From: Mycolicibacterium monacense
GTDB taxonomy: Bacteria; Actinomycetota; Actinomycetes; Mycobacteriales; Mycobacteriaceae
Length of the DNA stretch: 64,000 nucleotides
Assembly (NCBI RefSeq): GCF_010731575.1
Contig: NZ_AP022617.1
Span: forward strand, 3,782,001 to 3,846,000
Direction: 5' to 3'
Below the pieces are notes generated by a model that saw nothing but the letters and a program-made list of their open reading frames with translations, made no database searches and was not told where the DNA came from. The position numbers and the translations under genes were made by a program. Every line of letters starts with the position of its first letter. Within the stretch, counting starts at the first letter, position 1. Shown one piece after another: positions 33,404-42,962 of the stretch.

Positions 33404-34003
33404 TCAGCGGTCGAGCACCAACCGCAGCGCGTAGTCGACGACGGCGTCGAGGTCGTCGCCCAACCGGCCGGCCAGCCACTGCTGCGCCAACTCGGCCATC
33501 GCACCGGTGTACATCGCGGCGCCGACCTGCGCCGCAACGGGATCCGTGCCCGGGTGCAGCCGCCACCCCTCGACCAGCACCGCCTCGCGGAGCAGGTCCT
33601 GGGTGGCGGCGCGGCGCGCGGCCAGCACCGGATTGGCCCGCGCGTCGGTGAACAGCACGCGCCCGCGCCGCGGGTCGGCCGAACTGAACCCCAGCACCGC
33701 GGCCATCCCGGCGCGGGTGCGCTCCCGCAGCGACGATCCGGCCGCGGTCATCGCGGCGTCGACGTCGGCGGCCAGTTGCGCGCTGACCTCGTCGTACAGC
33801 GCGCCGAGCAGGTCGTCGGTGTCGGCGAAGCTCTCGTAGAAGTAGCGGGTGTTGAGCCCGCATTCGCGGCACACCGAGCGCACGGCCAGCGCGGCCTCCC
33901 CGCCGGTGCCGAACAGCCGCAACGCCGCGTCGATCAGCAGCGCGCGACGTTCGGCGCGCCGGTCGGTCAGCGGCACGCCGGCCCAGCGGGTGGGTGTCGG
34001 CAT
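33404..34003 (-). CDS. TetR-family regulator
   Basis: A 199-residue TetR protein. HTH: LIDAALRLFGTGGEAALAVR, then CRECGLNTRYFYESFADTDDLL. The C-terminal domain is Ala/Arg-rich (AAMYTGAMAELAQQWLAGRL). It diverges from the MpaB-like oxygenase gene with 98 bp between, the common layout for a TetR repressor and its target. Confidence 0.87.
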   Translation of the reverse strand: MPTPTRWAGVPLTDRRAERRALLIDAALRLFGTGGEAALAVRSVCRECGLNTRYFYESFADTDDLLGALYDEVSAQLAADVDAAMTAAGSSLRERTRAGMAAVLGFSSADPRRGRVLFTDARANPVLAARRAATQDLLREAVLVEGWRLHPGTDPVAAQVGAAMYTGAMAELAQQWLAGRLGDDLDAVVDYALRLVLDR

Positions 34004-34101
34004 CCGTCAAGCGTACGTGTCGAGACGACATCTGGTCACGGATGTAGCCAAAGCGGTAGGCTGGGTACACCCGTCGCCAGACTGCATCAGGAGGCCGCAC
34101 A

Positions 34102-35094
34102 GTGGACATGCCGCACGAGATCCTCACCCAGTGGTTACGCGGCCGCATCGACTACGGCGGCATGCGGCGCAACTACTTCCGTGGGATGGAGTTCGCGGCC
34201 CCGCTCGGCGACCCCGGCTGGTTCGGCCCGAAAAGTGCGGTGTGGCATGTGCATTCACACATGGAGGCGTTGATCTTCGGCCTGCAGTGCGCGGCCTACA
34301 TCGAGCGCCTCGACCCGAGCATCTTCTGGATGGGCATGCACCACTCCCGCCTGGTCGAACGCGACGAGAGCGGCACCGCCACCGGACGCCTCGACCCCGC
34401 AGGCGCGATGGTCCGCCTCGGTCATTCGGTGGCGTTCTTCATCGGCACGGCATACGGGTCGACGGAGACGGCCGAGAAGCTGGCGACCACCGTCCGGTCC
34501 ATGCACCACACCATCAAGGGTGTGCGCCCCGACGGGCTGCGCTATGACGCCGACGATCCGGACTGGCTGCGCTGGAACTACGCCACCGTCGTGTGGGGTA
34601 TCGCCACCGCGCACGAGCTCTACCACCCGAACCCGTTGCGCGGCAAGGATATCGACCGCTACTACGGCGAGTTCGTCCGCGTCGGCCACGCGCTGGGCGG
34701 CACCGACCTGCCCGCCACCAAGGCCGACACCGCCGAATGCCTCAAGTCCTACCTGCCCCGCCTGGCGGTCACCCACGGCACCGCGATGGCCACTGGGCCG
34801 AACGTCGGCCTGCCGCAGAACATCGTCGACTGGGCGATCCGCGACACCATGCCGAAGTGGGCCAAACAGCTCATCCAGCACAAGGACCCCAACATCCTCG
34901 AGCGGACGGCACGGCGCACCGCGGTGTGGGGCGTCATCAACGGCCTGCACGCCGCGGCCGGTCCGGCACCGGAGTTCCAGCAGGCGCAGGCGCGGGTCAA
35001 GGGCGGCACCACCGTCCCGCACACCGTGCCGACCTACGTCCTGGGCTCCGATCCGGAGCTCAGCCGCGACGAGATCGAGCACAGCTTCGCCTGA
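34102..35094 (+). CDS. MpaB-family (DUF2236) oxygenase-like protein
   Basis: A 330-residue protein from GTG 34102 with AGGAGG (34089-34094) upstream. It fits the MpaB/rubber-oxygenase DUF2236 family. Seen: WHVHSHMEALIFGLQ, ARLGHSV-type His (VRLGHSVAFFIG), and the Thr/His motif WGIATAHELYHPNPLRG. Members are haem-dependent oxygenases, including latex-clearing protein. Substrate is unknown. Probably controlled by the divergent TetR. Confidence 0.75.
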   Translation: MDMPHEILTQWLRGRIDYGGMRRNYFRGMEFAAPLGDPGWFGPKSAVWHVHSHMEALIFGLQCAAYIERLDPSIFWMGMHHSRLVERDESGTATGRLDPAGAMVRLGHSVAFFIGTAYGSTETAEKLATTVRSMHHTIKGVRPDGLRYDADDPDWLRWNYATVVWGIATAHELYHPNPLRGKDIDRYYGEFVRVGHALGGTDLPATKADTAECLKSYLPRLAVTHGTAMATGPNVGLPQNIVDWAIRDTMPKWAKQLIQHKDPNILERTARRTAVWGVINGLHAAAGPAPEFQQAQARVKGGTTVPHTVPTYVLGSDPELSRDEIEHSFA

Positions 35095-35107
35095 GCCCGC
35101 ACTGCTG

Positions 35108-35160
35108 TGACGTCAGATTGACCATTGCTCTGACATCACTTTGATGTCACTATGGCGTCA
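35108..35160. promoter_or_regulatory. array of TGAC(A/G)TCA boxes before the RHH gene
   Basis: TGACGTCA (35108-35115), TGACATCA (35131-35138), TGATGTCA (35142-35149) and TGGCGTCA (35153-35160). The last three begin exactly 11 bp apart, one helical turn, as expected for cooperatively binding ribbon-helix-helix dimers. The final box touches the ATG at 35160, so binding would block initiation. Confidence 0.65.
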
Positions 35161-35645
35161 TGGATTTGCAGCCGTACGTCGACAACGTGCGCCACGAGCT
35201 CGCCGTGGCCGCCGCGGCCGGCGGCCCGGAAGCGCAAGCGCTGGCCGAGCGGCTCACCGCACCCTTGGATTCCGCCCTTCGGTTGGCACTCCTCGAAGTG
35301 CTGTCCGAGGCCGCCGAACACCTCACGCAACAGTTGGCGCCGGGATCGGTCGAGGTGCGCCTGCGTGGCCGGGATCCGGAGTTCGCGGTGGCGGCCGCCC
35401 CCGACCCCGAACCGGAACCCTCTGTGCCGCCGCCGCCTGACGCCGACGACGCCGGGGGCACGTGGCGCGTGACGCTGCGCCTGCCGGAGAACATGAAACC
35501 CGCCGTCGAATCGGCCGCCCGGCGTGCCGGAGTGTCGGTCAACACCTGGCTGGTCCGCGCCGTGTCCGGCGCCTCCAGTGACGCGACGCCCACGCGGCGA
35601 CCGAGATCGCAGACCGACAAATCCTTCAACGGCTGGGTTCGCTGA
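35160..35645 (+). CDS. ribbon-helix-helix (HicB/Arc-type) DNA-binding protein
   Basis: A 161-residue protein. An N-terminal helical part (residues 1-60) and a Pro/Asp-rich linker (PDPEPEPSVPPPPDAD) precede a C-terminal ribbon-helix-helix: WRVTLRLPENMKPAVESAAR, then AGVSVNTWLVRAVSG. No Shine-Dalgarno; probably leaderless. The operator-like array directly upstream suggests autoregulation. It precedes the DUF4097 gene by 22 bp, a pairing seen repeatedly in actinobacteria. There is no toxin-like partner, so it is more a regulator than an antitoxin. Confidence 0.75.
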   Translation: MDLQPYVDNVRHELAVAAAAGGPEAQALAERLTAPLDSALRLALLEVLSEAAEHLTQQLAPGSVEVRLRGRDPEFAVAAAPDPEPEPSVPPPPDADDAGGTWRVTLRLPENMKPAVESAARRAGVSVNTWLVRAVSGASSDATPTRRPRSQTDKSFNGWVR

Positions 35646-35667
35646 ACCTCACGAAAGGGAGACACAG

Positions 35668-36471
35668 ATGCCGGAATTCCACACCCCCGACCCCGTCACC
35701 GCCGTCATCGACGTCGTCGCCGGTTCAGTGCACCTGGCAACAGGCGAACGCAGCGACACCGTGGTGGAGATCCGCCCGAAGGATCCTTCCCGCGCCTCTG
35801 ACGTCCGGGCGGCAGAACACGCCCGCGTCGACTTCCGGCACGGGAAGCTGACCGTCTCCGCCGGACCGAAGTTCGTGGCGCTCGGCAGAGGCGGCGCCGT
35901 CTCCATCGACGTTGCGATGCCGGCACATTCGCGGCTGCAGGCCTCGTCGGCCTCCGCCGGCTTCGACTGCGACGGCGTTCTCGGCGACTGCCGGTTCTCC
36001 TCGGCCGGCGGTGACGCACGGTTCGACGTGGTCGAGGGAAAACTCAAAGCCGACACCGCCTCGGGTGACATCACCGCGCGAAGCGTGACGGGCAACGTCA
36101 CCGTCTCGACGGCATCGGGGGATGCGACCATCGGTCGGCTCGACGGCGATCTCGGATTCAAGGCCGCCAGCGGTGCATTGACCGTCGAACGGCTGCGCGG
36201 CACGGTGCGGGCGCAGACGGCCTCCGGAGACGTCTCGGTCGCCGCGGCCGTCAGCGGCGCCGTCACCGTGACGACCGGTAGCGGCGACGTCGGGCTGGGC
36301 ATCCCGGAAGGCACCGCGGCCAGGCTGGATGTCCACACCCGCTCCGGCGCGCTCTCCAGCACCCTCGACGTGTCGAGCGGTCCCGCCGACGACGACGAGA
36401 CGCTCACCGTGCACGCCCGCACGGGTTCCGGCGACATCACCGTGCGCCGGGCCGTCGGCATCGCCAACTGA
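35668..36471 (+). CDS. DUF4097-family beta-repeat protein
   Basis: A 267-residue protein from ATG 35668, with AAAGGGAG upstream. The C-terminal two thirds consist of repeating short strands with T/G-A-S-G-D motifs (TASGDITARSVTGNVTV, TASGDATIGRLDGDL, TASGDVSVAAAVSG, TGSGDVGLGIPEG, TGSGDITVRRAVG), the DUF4097 pattern predicted to form a right-handed beta-helix. No signal peptide. It shares an operon with the RHH regulator. Function unknown; homologues are often near stress regulators. Confidence 0.8.
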   Translation: MPEFHTPDPVTAVIDVVAGSVHLATGERSDTVVEIRPKDPSRASDVRAAEHARVDFRHGKLTVSAGPKFVALGRGGAVSIDVAMPAHSRLQASSASAGFDCDGVLGDCRFSSAGGDARFDVVEGKLKADTASGDITARSVTGNVTVSTASGDATIGRLDGDLGFKAASGALTVERLRGTVRAQTASGDVSVAAAVSGAVTVTTGSGDVGLGIPEGTAARLDVHTRSGALSSTLDVSSGPADDDETLTVHARTGSGDITVRRAVGIAN

Positions 36472-36475
36472 GGCG

Positions 36476-36621
36476 CTACTCGCAACCGTTGGGCCGCGCG
36501 ACGGACAGTCGTGGTGGCCGCTCGACGGAGATCTCGCCACCGGCCGACCGCGACTGAGCGCACACCACCCAGTCCGTCAGGTTGATCTGCTCGTAGGGAG
36601 TCCCGTCGCGCGCTTGTTCAT
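36476..36621 (-). pseudogene. remnant of a small exported PASTA-like protein
   Basis: On the minus strand a good start region survives (GGGAGGTG before ATG 36621, MNKRATG). A different frame then carries the conserved C-terminus YEQINLTDWVVCAQSRSAGG and SVARPNGCE before TAG 36476. This tail matches the C-termini of the intact genes at 42523 and 44884 (INLTNWTVC, VxRPNxC). The signal peptide and the middle are deleted, leaving a frameshifted stub. From here to 36841 I see no gene, only the leader of the acyltransferase gene. Confidence 0.65.
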
Positions 36622-36841
36622 CTCAACACCTCCCAAAGTGGTACGGATCACAGCCCGTATACCCCTCAATCGGTCAAGTGCTGCACGCGCTTGCGGTGAA
36701 CCCTGCCGCCCGCCAACATGATCAGTTACCGTTCAGACCCCGCATTTTGAATAACTGTTGTTCTTCCAAAGTGGTTTTGTCAGCGCTCACAGCTATTGTT
36801 CGGGGTCCGATTGCAGTTGCGGTAATCGTCGAGGGGGAATC

Positions 36842-38050
36842 GTGGCAACAGTTGTGGATCGGTACCGGGAGACGGCGCGACGGCGGCGTCGGCGCGCCGA
36901 GCGGGCGAATCGGCGCCTCGACATCCAGGGTCTGCGGATGGTCGCGGTGCTCGCGGTGTTCGCCCACCACCTGTGGGGCTGGCCGGGCGGCGGGTTCGTC
37001 GGCATCGACGTCTTCTTCGTCGTCTCCGGCTTCCTGGTCACCACCAGCCTGATGTCAGCCGACACCGCTAAGCACTTCTACTGGACCCGCGCGCGCCGCA
37101 TCCTGCCCGTCGCGGCCGTCGTCCTGGCCGCCACCTACGTCGCGTCGCTCCTCGTCCTCGCACCGGCCCGCGCCCAGTCCGTCGGCAAGGACGTGCTGTT
37201 CGCGCTCGTCGGGGTGGCGAACTGGCAGCCTCCCGCCGAGGACTCCCCCACCGCCCACTTCTGGGCCCTGTCGGTCGGCGAACAGTTCTGGCTCGTCTGG
37301 CCGCTGCTGCTCCTGCTGGTCGGCCTGCTCAAGGCGCGCAGGGCAGCGGTCGCCGCGACGGCCGTCGTCACCGCAGCCTCCTTCGCGTGGGCGCTGTACG
37401 AAACGGCGGGCAATCCCGCGGACGCCTACCTCGACACGTTCGCCCGCGTGTGGGAGTTCGGCGTCGGCGCGCTGCTCGCCATGGCCGCGACTCAACTCGC
37501 GCAGATCCCGCACACCGTGAAACCGCTGCTGTCCTGGGCGGGCCTGCTGCTGATCGTCGCCAGCATGGTCGTCCTCGGTGAGGCCGGCTTCCCGGCGCCG
37601 TGGGCGCTGCTCCCCGTCACGGGCACCGCGCTGGTGCTGGCGGCCGGTGTCGGCGGCGAACCGCGGTTCCAGCCGGTCCTCGGCAACCGGGTGAGCACCT
37701 ACGTCGGCGACCTCTCCTACGCGCTGTACCTGGTGCACTGGCCGGTGATCGTGCTCCTCGCGGCGCTGATGGACCGCGGGCCGTACTTCGACATCTGCGC
37801 GGTGGCGTTCGCGTTCGGTCTGGCAATCGCCTGCCACCATTTCGTCGAAACGCCGCTACGGCACGCCAGCAGGGATGCGTTCCGTCAGGCCCGAAAAGAC
37901 ATGGAGCGCGGCCTGTTCCAGGTCGAGCGCCGGACCCGGTACGCCGCCGTCGGCGCGCTGGTCCTCATCGCGATCGGGCTGTGCGCGTTCGCCGCGCGGC
38001 CGGACGCCTACCAACCGCACAGCTCAACCCAGCTGACCGGCGGATTGTGA
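36842..38050 (+). CDS. OafA/acyltransferase-3 family membrane protein
   Basis: A 402-residue membrane O-acyltransferase from GTG 36842 (GAGGGGGA upstream). Signature: RRLDIQGLRMVAVLAVFAHH (catalytic His at the end of TM1), GGGFVGIDVFFVVSGFL, FYWTRARRILPVA and HFWALSVGEQFWLVWPLLLL. About ten transmembrane segments; no C-terminal SGNH domain, only an Arg-rich tail and one last helix. It transfers acyl groups to a sugar or lipid outside the membrane. It has no functional link to its neighbours except the mycolate genes downstream. Confidence 0.9.
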   Translation: MATVVDRYRETARRRRRRAERANRRLDIQGLRMVAVLAVFAHHLWGWPGGGFVGIDVFFVVSGFLVTTSLMSADTAKHFYWTRARRILPVAAVVLAATYVASLLVLAPARAQSVGKDVLFALVGVANWQPPAEDSPTAHFWALSVGEQFWLVWPLLLLLVGLLKARRAAVAATAVVTAASFAWALYETAGNPADAYLDTFARVWEFGVGALLAMAATQLAQIPHTVKPLLSWAGLLLIVASMVVLGEAGFPAPWALLPVTGTALVLAAGVGGEPRFQPVLGNRVSTYVGDLSYALYLVHWPVIVLLAALMDRGPYFDICAVAFAFGLAIACHHFVETPLRHASRDAFRQARKDMERGLFQVERRTRYAAVGALVLIAIGLCAFAARPDAYQPHSSTQLTGGL

Positions 38051-38102
38051 CCCGGGGCACACGCTTTTTCGCCTCACCGCGCATTTTGCAACACTGGAAG
38101 CC

Positions 38103-39470
38103 ATGAGTGCCACGCGAAAGACCCAGCACCGAGAGGTGGCCAGGCTGGACCGGGTGCCGTTGCCGGTCGAGGCCGCACGCTTCGGCGCGACCGGGTGGCA
38201 GGTCACCCGCACCGGCGCCCGCGTCGTCACGAACCTCCGCGGACGCGGCAGCCTCTCGCAAAAGATCGTCAAACAGGTCCCGCAGACCTTCGCCGATCTC
38301 GGCCCCACCTACGTCAAGTTCGGGCAGATCATCGCATCGAGTCCCGGCGCGTTCGGCGAAGGGCTGTCCAAGGAGTTCCGCAGCCTGCTCGACCGGGTGC
38401 CGCCGGCCAACCCCGAGCAGGTCGCCAAGCTGCTGCGGGAGGAACTCGGCGACGACCCGAAGAACCTCTACAAGAGCTTCGACGACACACCGTTCGCCTC
38501 GGCGTCCATCGCGCAGGTGCACTACGCGACGCTGCACACCGGCGAAGAGGTGGTCGTCAAGATCCAGCGTCCGGGCATCCGCCGACGCGTCGCGGCGGAC
38601 CTGCAGATCCTCAAGCGCGGCGCCCGACTGGTCGAGTTCGCAAAGCTCGGCCAGCGGCTGAGCGCCCAGGACGTCGTCGCCGACTTCGCCGACAACCTCG
38701 CCGAGGAACTCGACTTCCGCCTCGAGGCGCAGTCGATGGACGCGTGGGTGTCGCACATGCACGCCTCGCCGTTGGGCCGCAACATCCGGGTGCCGCAGGT
38801 GTACTGGGATCTGACCAGCGAGCGGGTGCTGACGATGGAGCGGGTGTCGGGTATCCGCATCGACGACGCCGCGGCCATCCGCAAGAAGGGTTTCGACGGC
38901 ACCGAACTGGTCAAGGCGCTGCTGTTCAGCCTGTTCGAGGGCGGGCTGCGGCACGGCCTGTTCCACGGGGACCTGCACGCCGGCAACCTCTACATCGACG
39001 ACGACGGCAAGATCGTCTTTTTCGACTTCGGCATCATGGGCCGCATCGACCCGCGCACCCGGTGGCTCCTGAGAGAACTGGTGTACGCGCTGCTGGTCAA
39101 GAAGGACCACGCCGCGGCGGGCAAGATCGTCGTGATGATGGGCGCGGTCGGCACGGTCAAGCCCGAGGCCCAGGCCGCCAAGGATCTGGAGAAGTTCGCC
39201 ACCCCGCTGACCATGTCGACTCTGGGCGATATGAGCTACGCCGAGATCGGCAAGCAGCTGTCGGTGCTCGCCGACGCCTACGACGTGAAGCTGCCGCGCG
39301 AGCTGGTGCTCATCGGTAAGCAGTTCCTCTACGTCGAGCGGTACATGAAGCTGCTGGCGCCGAAGTGGCAGATGATGAGCGACCCGCAGCTGACCGGGTA
39401 CTTCGCCAACTTCATGGTCGACATCAGCCGCGAACACAAGGAACGCGACGACGAAGAGCTGGAGGTCTGA
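38103..39470 (+). CDS. ABC1/UbiB-family atypical kinase
   Basis: A 455-residue ABC1-family protein, counterpart of Rv0647c by order. Motifs: FGQIIASSPGAFGEGLSKEF (family-specific KxGQ-like segment), ASIAQVHYA (Ala-rich loop), VVVKIQRPGI (Lys), HGLFHGDLHAGNLY (catalytic loop) and VFFDFGIMGRI (DFG). ABC1 proteins support quinone or lipid metabolism, probably as ATPases/kinases. It lies 2 bp before lipG, so translation is coupled. Confidence 0.92.
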   Translation: MSATRKTQHREVARLDRVPLPVEAARFGATGWQVTRTGARVVTNLRGRGSLSQKIVKQVPQTFADLGPTYVKFGQIIASSPGAFGEGLSKEFRSLLDRVPPANPEQVAKLLREELGDDPKNLYKSFDDTPFASASIAQVHYATLHTGEEVVVKIQRPGIRRRVAADLQILKRGARLVEFAKLGQRLSAQDVVADFADNLAEELDFRLEAQSMDAWVSHMHASPLGRNIRVPQVYWDLTSERVLTMERVSGIRIDDAAAIRKKGFDGTELVKALLFSLFEGGLRHGLFHGDLHAGNLYIDDDGKIVFFDFGIMGRIDPRTRWLLRELVYALLVKKDHAAAGKIVVMMGAVGTVKPEAQAAKDLEKFATPLTMSTLGDMSYAEIGKQLSVLADAYDVKLPRELVLIGKQFLYVERYMKLLAPKWQMMSDPQLTGYFANFMVDISREHKERDDEELEV

Positions 39471-39472
39471 CG

Positions 39473-40381
39473 GTGCAGATCCGCGAAGGGAAAGCACCGT
39501 CGGGCGAAAAGGTGCAGATCCACTACGAGGACATGGGTGACCCCAACCACCCGGCCGTGCTGCTCATCATGGGCCTCGGCGCGCAGCTGACGTTCTGGCG
39601 TGAGGACTTCTGCCGCAAGCTCGTCGACCAGGGGCTGCGGGTGATCCGCTACGACAACCGCGACGTCGGGCTGTCGACCTACTTCGACGGTCAGCGCACG
39701 AAGGGTTCGCAGATCGGCAACATGGCCCGGTCGCTGGTCGGCAGGCCCAGCCCAGCGCTCTACACGCTCGAGGACATGGCCGACGACGCCGCGGCGCTGC
39801 TCGACCACCTCGACATCGACTCCGCGCACGTGGTCGGCGGCTCGATGGGTGGGATGATCGCGCAGATCGTCGCGGCGCGGCACGCCGAGCGGACGAAGAC
39901 GCTCGGGGTGATCTTCTCGTCGAACAACCAGGCGTTCCTGCCGCCGCCCGGGCCGCGGCATCTGCTCGCGGTCATCACCGGACCGTCGCCGAACTCGCCG
40001 CGCGAGGTCATCATCGAGAACTCGATCAAGGTCAGCAAGATTATCGGCAGCCCGGCCTATCCGAAGTCCGAGGACGCGCTGCGAGCCGACGCCATGGCGT
40101 TCTACGACCGGGCGTTCAACCCCGTCGGTGTGGCCCGGCAGTTCAACGCGATCACCGGCACCGGCAGCCTGCGCAAGTACAACAAGCAGACGAAGGCGCC
40201 GACGGTCGTCATCCACGGCAAAGCCGACAAGCTGATGCGGCCGACCGGCGGGAAGGCGATCGCGAAGGCCATTCCGAACGCCCGGCTGGTGCTGTTCGAC
40301 GGCATGGGTCACGAGCTGCCCGAGCCACTGTGGGACGACATCGTCGGCGAACTCAAGACCACCTTCGCCGAACGGCCCTGA
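39473..40381 (+). CDS. lipG: alpha/beta hydrolase (LipG-like)
   Basis: A 302-residue hydrolase from GTG 39473, close to the length of Rv0646c LipG. The nucleophile elbow is GGSMGGMIAQ (Ser near residue 123), the oxyanion region LLIMGLGAQLTFW, and the catalytic His GMGHELPEPLW near the C-terminus. Gene order ABC1-lipG-mmaA is conserved with M. tuberculosis; LipG is a reported phospholipase/thioesterase there. The ~130-bp gap to mmaA leaves room for a separate promoter. Confidence 0.9.
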   Translation: MQIREGKAPSGEKVQIHYEDMGDPNHPAVLLIMGLGAQLTFWREDFCRKLVDQGLRVIRYDNRDVGLSTYFDGQRTKGSQIGNMARSLVGRPSPALYTLEDMADDAAALLDHLDIDSAHVVGGSMGGMIAQIVAARHAERTKTLGVIFSSNNQAFLPPPGPRHLLAVITGPSPNSPREVIIENSIKVSKIIGSPAYPKSEDALRADAMAFYDRAFNPVGVARQFNAITGTGSLRKYNKQTKAPTVVIHGKADKLMRPTGGKAIAKAIPNARLVLFDGMGHELPEPLWDDIVGELKTTFAERP

Positions 40382-40513
40382 CCAGCAACAAACTTTTGGC
40401 GATTGGGTTGGTGGCATCTCGTCCGTTACCATCACCAGTCGAGCGCAGGTGGGCCGTTGCGGCCGTCGACGATGACGCAGACAAGGCCCCCACCCGCTAA
40501 GGAAGGCACCACC

Positions 40514-41383
40514 ATGGCCCCATCGGGCAAATTGAAGCCGCATTTCGAAGACGTCCAGGCCCATTACGACCTGTCCGACGACTTCTTCCGGCTGTTCCTC
40601 GACCCCTCGCAGATGTACAGCTGCGCGTACTTCGAGCGCGACGACATGACGCTGGAGGAGGCGCAGCGCGCCAAGGTCGACCTCGCGCTGGGCAAGCTGG
40701 GTCTGGAGCCCGGGATGACGCTGCTCGACGTGGGCTGCGGCTGGGGCTACACCATGATGCGCGCGGTCGAGAAGTACGACGTCAACGTCATCGGCCTGAC
40801 GCTGAGCAAGAACCAGCACGCGCACGTCGAACGGATCTTCGCCGAATCGGACAGCCCGCGCAGCAAGCAGGTGCTGCTCAAGGGCTGGGAAGACTTCGAT
40901 CAGCCCGTCGACCGGATCGTGTCGATCGGGGCGTTCGAGCACTTCGGCCGCGACCGCTGGGACGACTTCTTCACCACCGCCTACCGGGTGCTGCCCGAGG
41001 ACGGCGTGATGCTGCTGCACACCATCACGGCGCTGACGATCCCGCAGATGATCGAGCGCGGCATCCCGCTGACGTTCTCGGTGGCGCGGTTCATCAAGTT
41101 CATCCTCACCGAGATCTTCCCCGGTGGCTATCTGCCGACCATCGACCTCGTCGGTGAACACGCCGGCAAGGCCGGGTTCACGTTGACGCGTGAGCAGTCG
41201 CTGCAGCCGCACTACGCCAAGACCCTGGATCACTGGGCGGCGGCGCTGGAGGCGCACAAGGACGAGGCCATCGCGGTGCAGTCCGAAGAGGTCTACGACC
41301 GCTATATGCACTACCTGACCGGGTGCGCGGACGCGTTCCGCAAGGGCTACACCGATGTCAACCAGTTCACGCTGGTGAAGTAG
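40514..41383 (+). CDS. mmaA2: cyclopropane mycolic acid synthase family methyltransferase (MmaA2-like)
   Basis: A 289-residue SAM-dependent methyltransferase (GGAAGG before ATG 40514). Motifs: [35 protein letters not shown] (SAM loop), [26 protein letters not shown] and C-terminal [20 protein letters not shown]. The N- and C-termini are closest to M. tuberculosis MmaA2 (distal cyclopropanation) among the MmaA set, from memory of those sequences. It modifies meromycolate chains bound to the FAS-II carrier. Only two copies are in this cluster rather than four. Confidence 0.85.
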   Translation: MAPSGKLKPHFEDVQAHYDLSDDFFRLFLDPSQMYSCAYFERDDMTLEEAQRAKVDLALGKLGLEPGMTLLDVGCGWGYTMMRAVEKYDVNVIGLTLSKNQHAHVERIFAESDSPRSKQVLLKGWEDFDQPVDRIVSIGAFEHFGRDRWDDFFTTAYRVLPEDGVMLLHTITALTIPQMIERGIPLTFSVARFIKFILTEIFPGGYLPTIDLVGEHAGKAGFTLTREQSLQPHYAKTLDHWAAALEAHKDEAIAVQSEEVYDRYMHYLTGCADAFRKGYTDVNQFTLVK

Positions 41384-41555
41384 CCGGTCCCACAGCAAAG
41401 CTTCGAACTATCGCGGGCGTCAAACAGCTGGCGACCGGGTTGACCGACACGTGCCGGGGTGGCCTGAAGGCCGTCCGGGGACGGGTAGGGTGCGGGCAAC
41501 CGAACAAACGGGTAACGACGAATTGACCTGTCGCGAGGAAGGCCAACAGCGGACT

Positions 41556-42458
41556 ATGTCTGACAACTCAACCAGTAGTACCGAGGAGCTGCGGCCGCAC
41601 TTCGAGGACATCCAGGCGCACTACGACCTGTCCGACGATTTCTTCGGGGTCTTCCAGGATCCGACGCGTAAGTACAGCTGCGCGTTCTTCACCGGCCCGA
41701 ACGTCTCGCTGTCGGAGGCGCAGATCGCCAACATCGATCAGCATCTGGACCGGCTGGATCTCAAGCCCGGGATGACGCTGCTCGAGGTGGGCTGCGGCTG
41801 GGGTATGACGATGAAGCGGGCGATGGAGCGCTACGACGTCAACGTCATCGGCCTGACGCTGAGCAAGAACCAGCAGGCGTACTGCAACCATCTGCTGTCG
41901 CAGGCCGACAGCGACCGCACGTTCGACGTGCGGCTCGAAGGCTGGGAGCAGTTCCACTCCCCCGTCGACCGGATCGTGTCGATCGAGGCGTTCGAGCACT
42001 TCGGGTTCGAGCGCTACGACGACTTCTTCAAGACGTGCTTCGACATCCTGCCCGACGACGGCCGGATGACGATCCAGAGCAGCGTCGGGTACCACCCGTA
42101 CGACCTGCAGGCCCGCGGTAAGAAGCTGACGTTCGAGCTGGCGCGGTTCGTGAAGTTCATGATCACCGAGATCTTCCCGGGTGGGCGCGTCCCGACCACG
42201 CAGATGATGGTCGAGCACGGTGAGAAGGCCGGGTTCGTGGTGCCCGAGACGCTGTCGCTGCGCAACCACTACATCAAGACCCTCGGCATCTGGGCGAGCC
42301 GGCTCGAGCAGCACAAGGAGGCCGCGATCGCGGCCACCGACGAGGAGAACTACAACCGGTACATGAAGTACCTGACCGGTTGCCAGTACTACTTCATCGA
42401 CGAGAGCATCGACGTCAGCCTGGTGACCTACCTGAAGCCGGGCGCCGTCGCCGCCTGA
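41556..42458 (+). CDS. mmaA4: mycolic acid methyltransferase (MmaA4-like)
   Basis: A 300-residue relative of the preceding gene (ATG 41556), nearly the size of MmaA4 (301). Features: [66 protein letters not shown], and C-terminal [14 protein letters not shown]...[10 protein letters not shown], which resembles MmaA4 (hydroxymycolate synthase). It is the first step to keto/methoxy or other oxygenated mycolates. An intrinsic terminator follows. A decayed copy of its 3' end occurs at 44611. Confidence 0.85.
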   Translation: MSDNSTSSTEELRPHFEDIQAHYDLSDDFFGVFQDPTRKYSCAFFTGPNVSLSEAQIANIDQHLDRLDLKPGMTLLEVGCGWGMTMKRAMERYDVNVIGLTLSKNQQAYCNHLLSQADSDRTFDVRLEGWEQFHSPVDRIVSIEAFEHFGFERYDDFFKTCFDILPDDGRMTIQSSVGYHPYDLQARGKKLTFELARFVKFMITEIFPGGRVPTTQMMVEHGEKAGFVVPETLSLRNHYIKTLGIWASRLEQHKEAAIAATDEENYNRYMKYLTGCQYYFIDESIDVSLVTYLKPGAVAA

Positions 42459-42473
42459 TCTGGTTTACGAAGT

Positions 42474-42507
42474 CGCCCCGCCACTTACGAAGTGGCGGGG
42501 CGGTTTT
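42474..42507 (+). terminator. intrinsic terminator after mmaA4
   Basis: CGCCCCGCCACTT-ACG-AAGTGGCGGGGCG followed by GTTTT, a perfect 13-bp stem with a short T run. A slightly degraded copy is found at 44833-44861. Also usable by the converging small gene. Confidence 0.92.
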
Positions 42508-42522
42508 CGTCGGTTCAGGTGC

Positions 42523-42837
42523 TCAGCACTTGTTGGGGCGGTTGACGCCGACCCCGGTCCACGATTTCGCGGTGAAGGTCGAGCCGGCCCTCGGTGACTG
42601 CCAGCAGACGGTCCAGTTGGTCAGGTTGAGGACCTCCGTGGGACCGGACTCGTTGCTGTACTCGAGCTCCGGGCCTTCGCCGTCGGTCGCTGCGGTGTAG
42701 GCCTCCTGGGCAGCCGCGAGGTTCATCCCGCGGAGGTCCGGCATGGTCCACCGCGTCGGTTGCGCCATGGCGGGTGGTGCGCTCAGAACCGCCGACATCA
42801 CGAGTGCGGCCGCACCGGCGGCCATGCGAGTTTTCAT
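42523..42837 (-). CDS. small exported PASTA-like protein
   Basis: A 104-residue secreted protein. Signal peptide MKTRMAAGAAALVMSAVLSA cleaves near AMAQ, then one PASTA-like module: MPDLRGMNLAAAQEAY, NLTNWTVCWQSPRAG and GVGVNRPNKC, with a probable Cys-Cys bond (WTVC / RPNKC). Such single-domain exported proteins are of unknown function in mycobacteria. It converges on mmaA4. An intact paralogue is at 44884 and a remnant at 36476. Confidence 0.78.
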   Translation of the reverse strand: MKTRMAAGAAALVMSAVLSAPPAMAQPTRWTMPDLRGMNLAAAQEAYTAATDGEGPELEYSNESGPTEVLNLTNWTVCWQSPRAGSTFTAKSWTGVGVNRPNKC

Positions 42838-42962
42838 GCGATCTCCCCTTTGAGAATCTCCCCTACGGCCACGGTAAACGACGGACCGGCCGTCACCGGG
42901 GCGTTTCGAATACCCGCGCTGACCGGTTCCACCACGTGAGCGGGCCGGAAATGCCGAACCGG

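Noticed and set aside
35160..36471. RHH protein plus DUF4097 as a toxin-antitoxin pair
   Set aside because: DUF4097 is a large beta-repeat protein without toxin features, and the RHH protein is longer than typical antitoxins.
39329..41398. 689-codon minus-strand open frame opposite lipG and mmaA2
   Set aside because: Shadow frame; the plus-strand genes have full family motifs.
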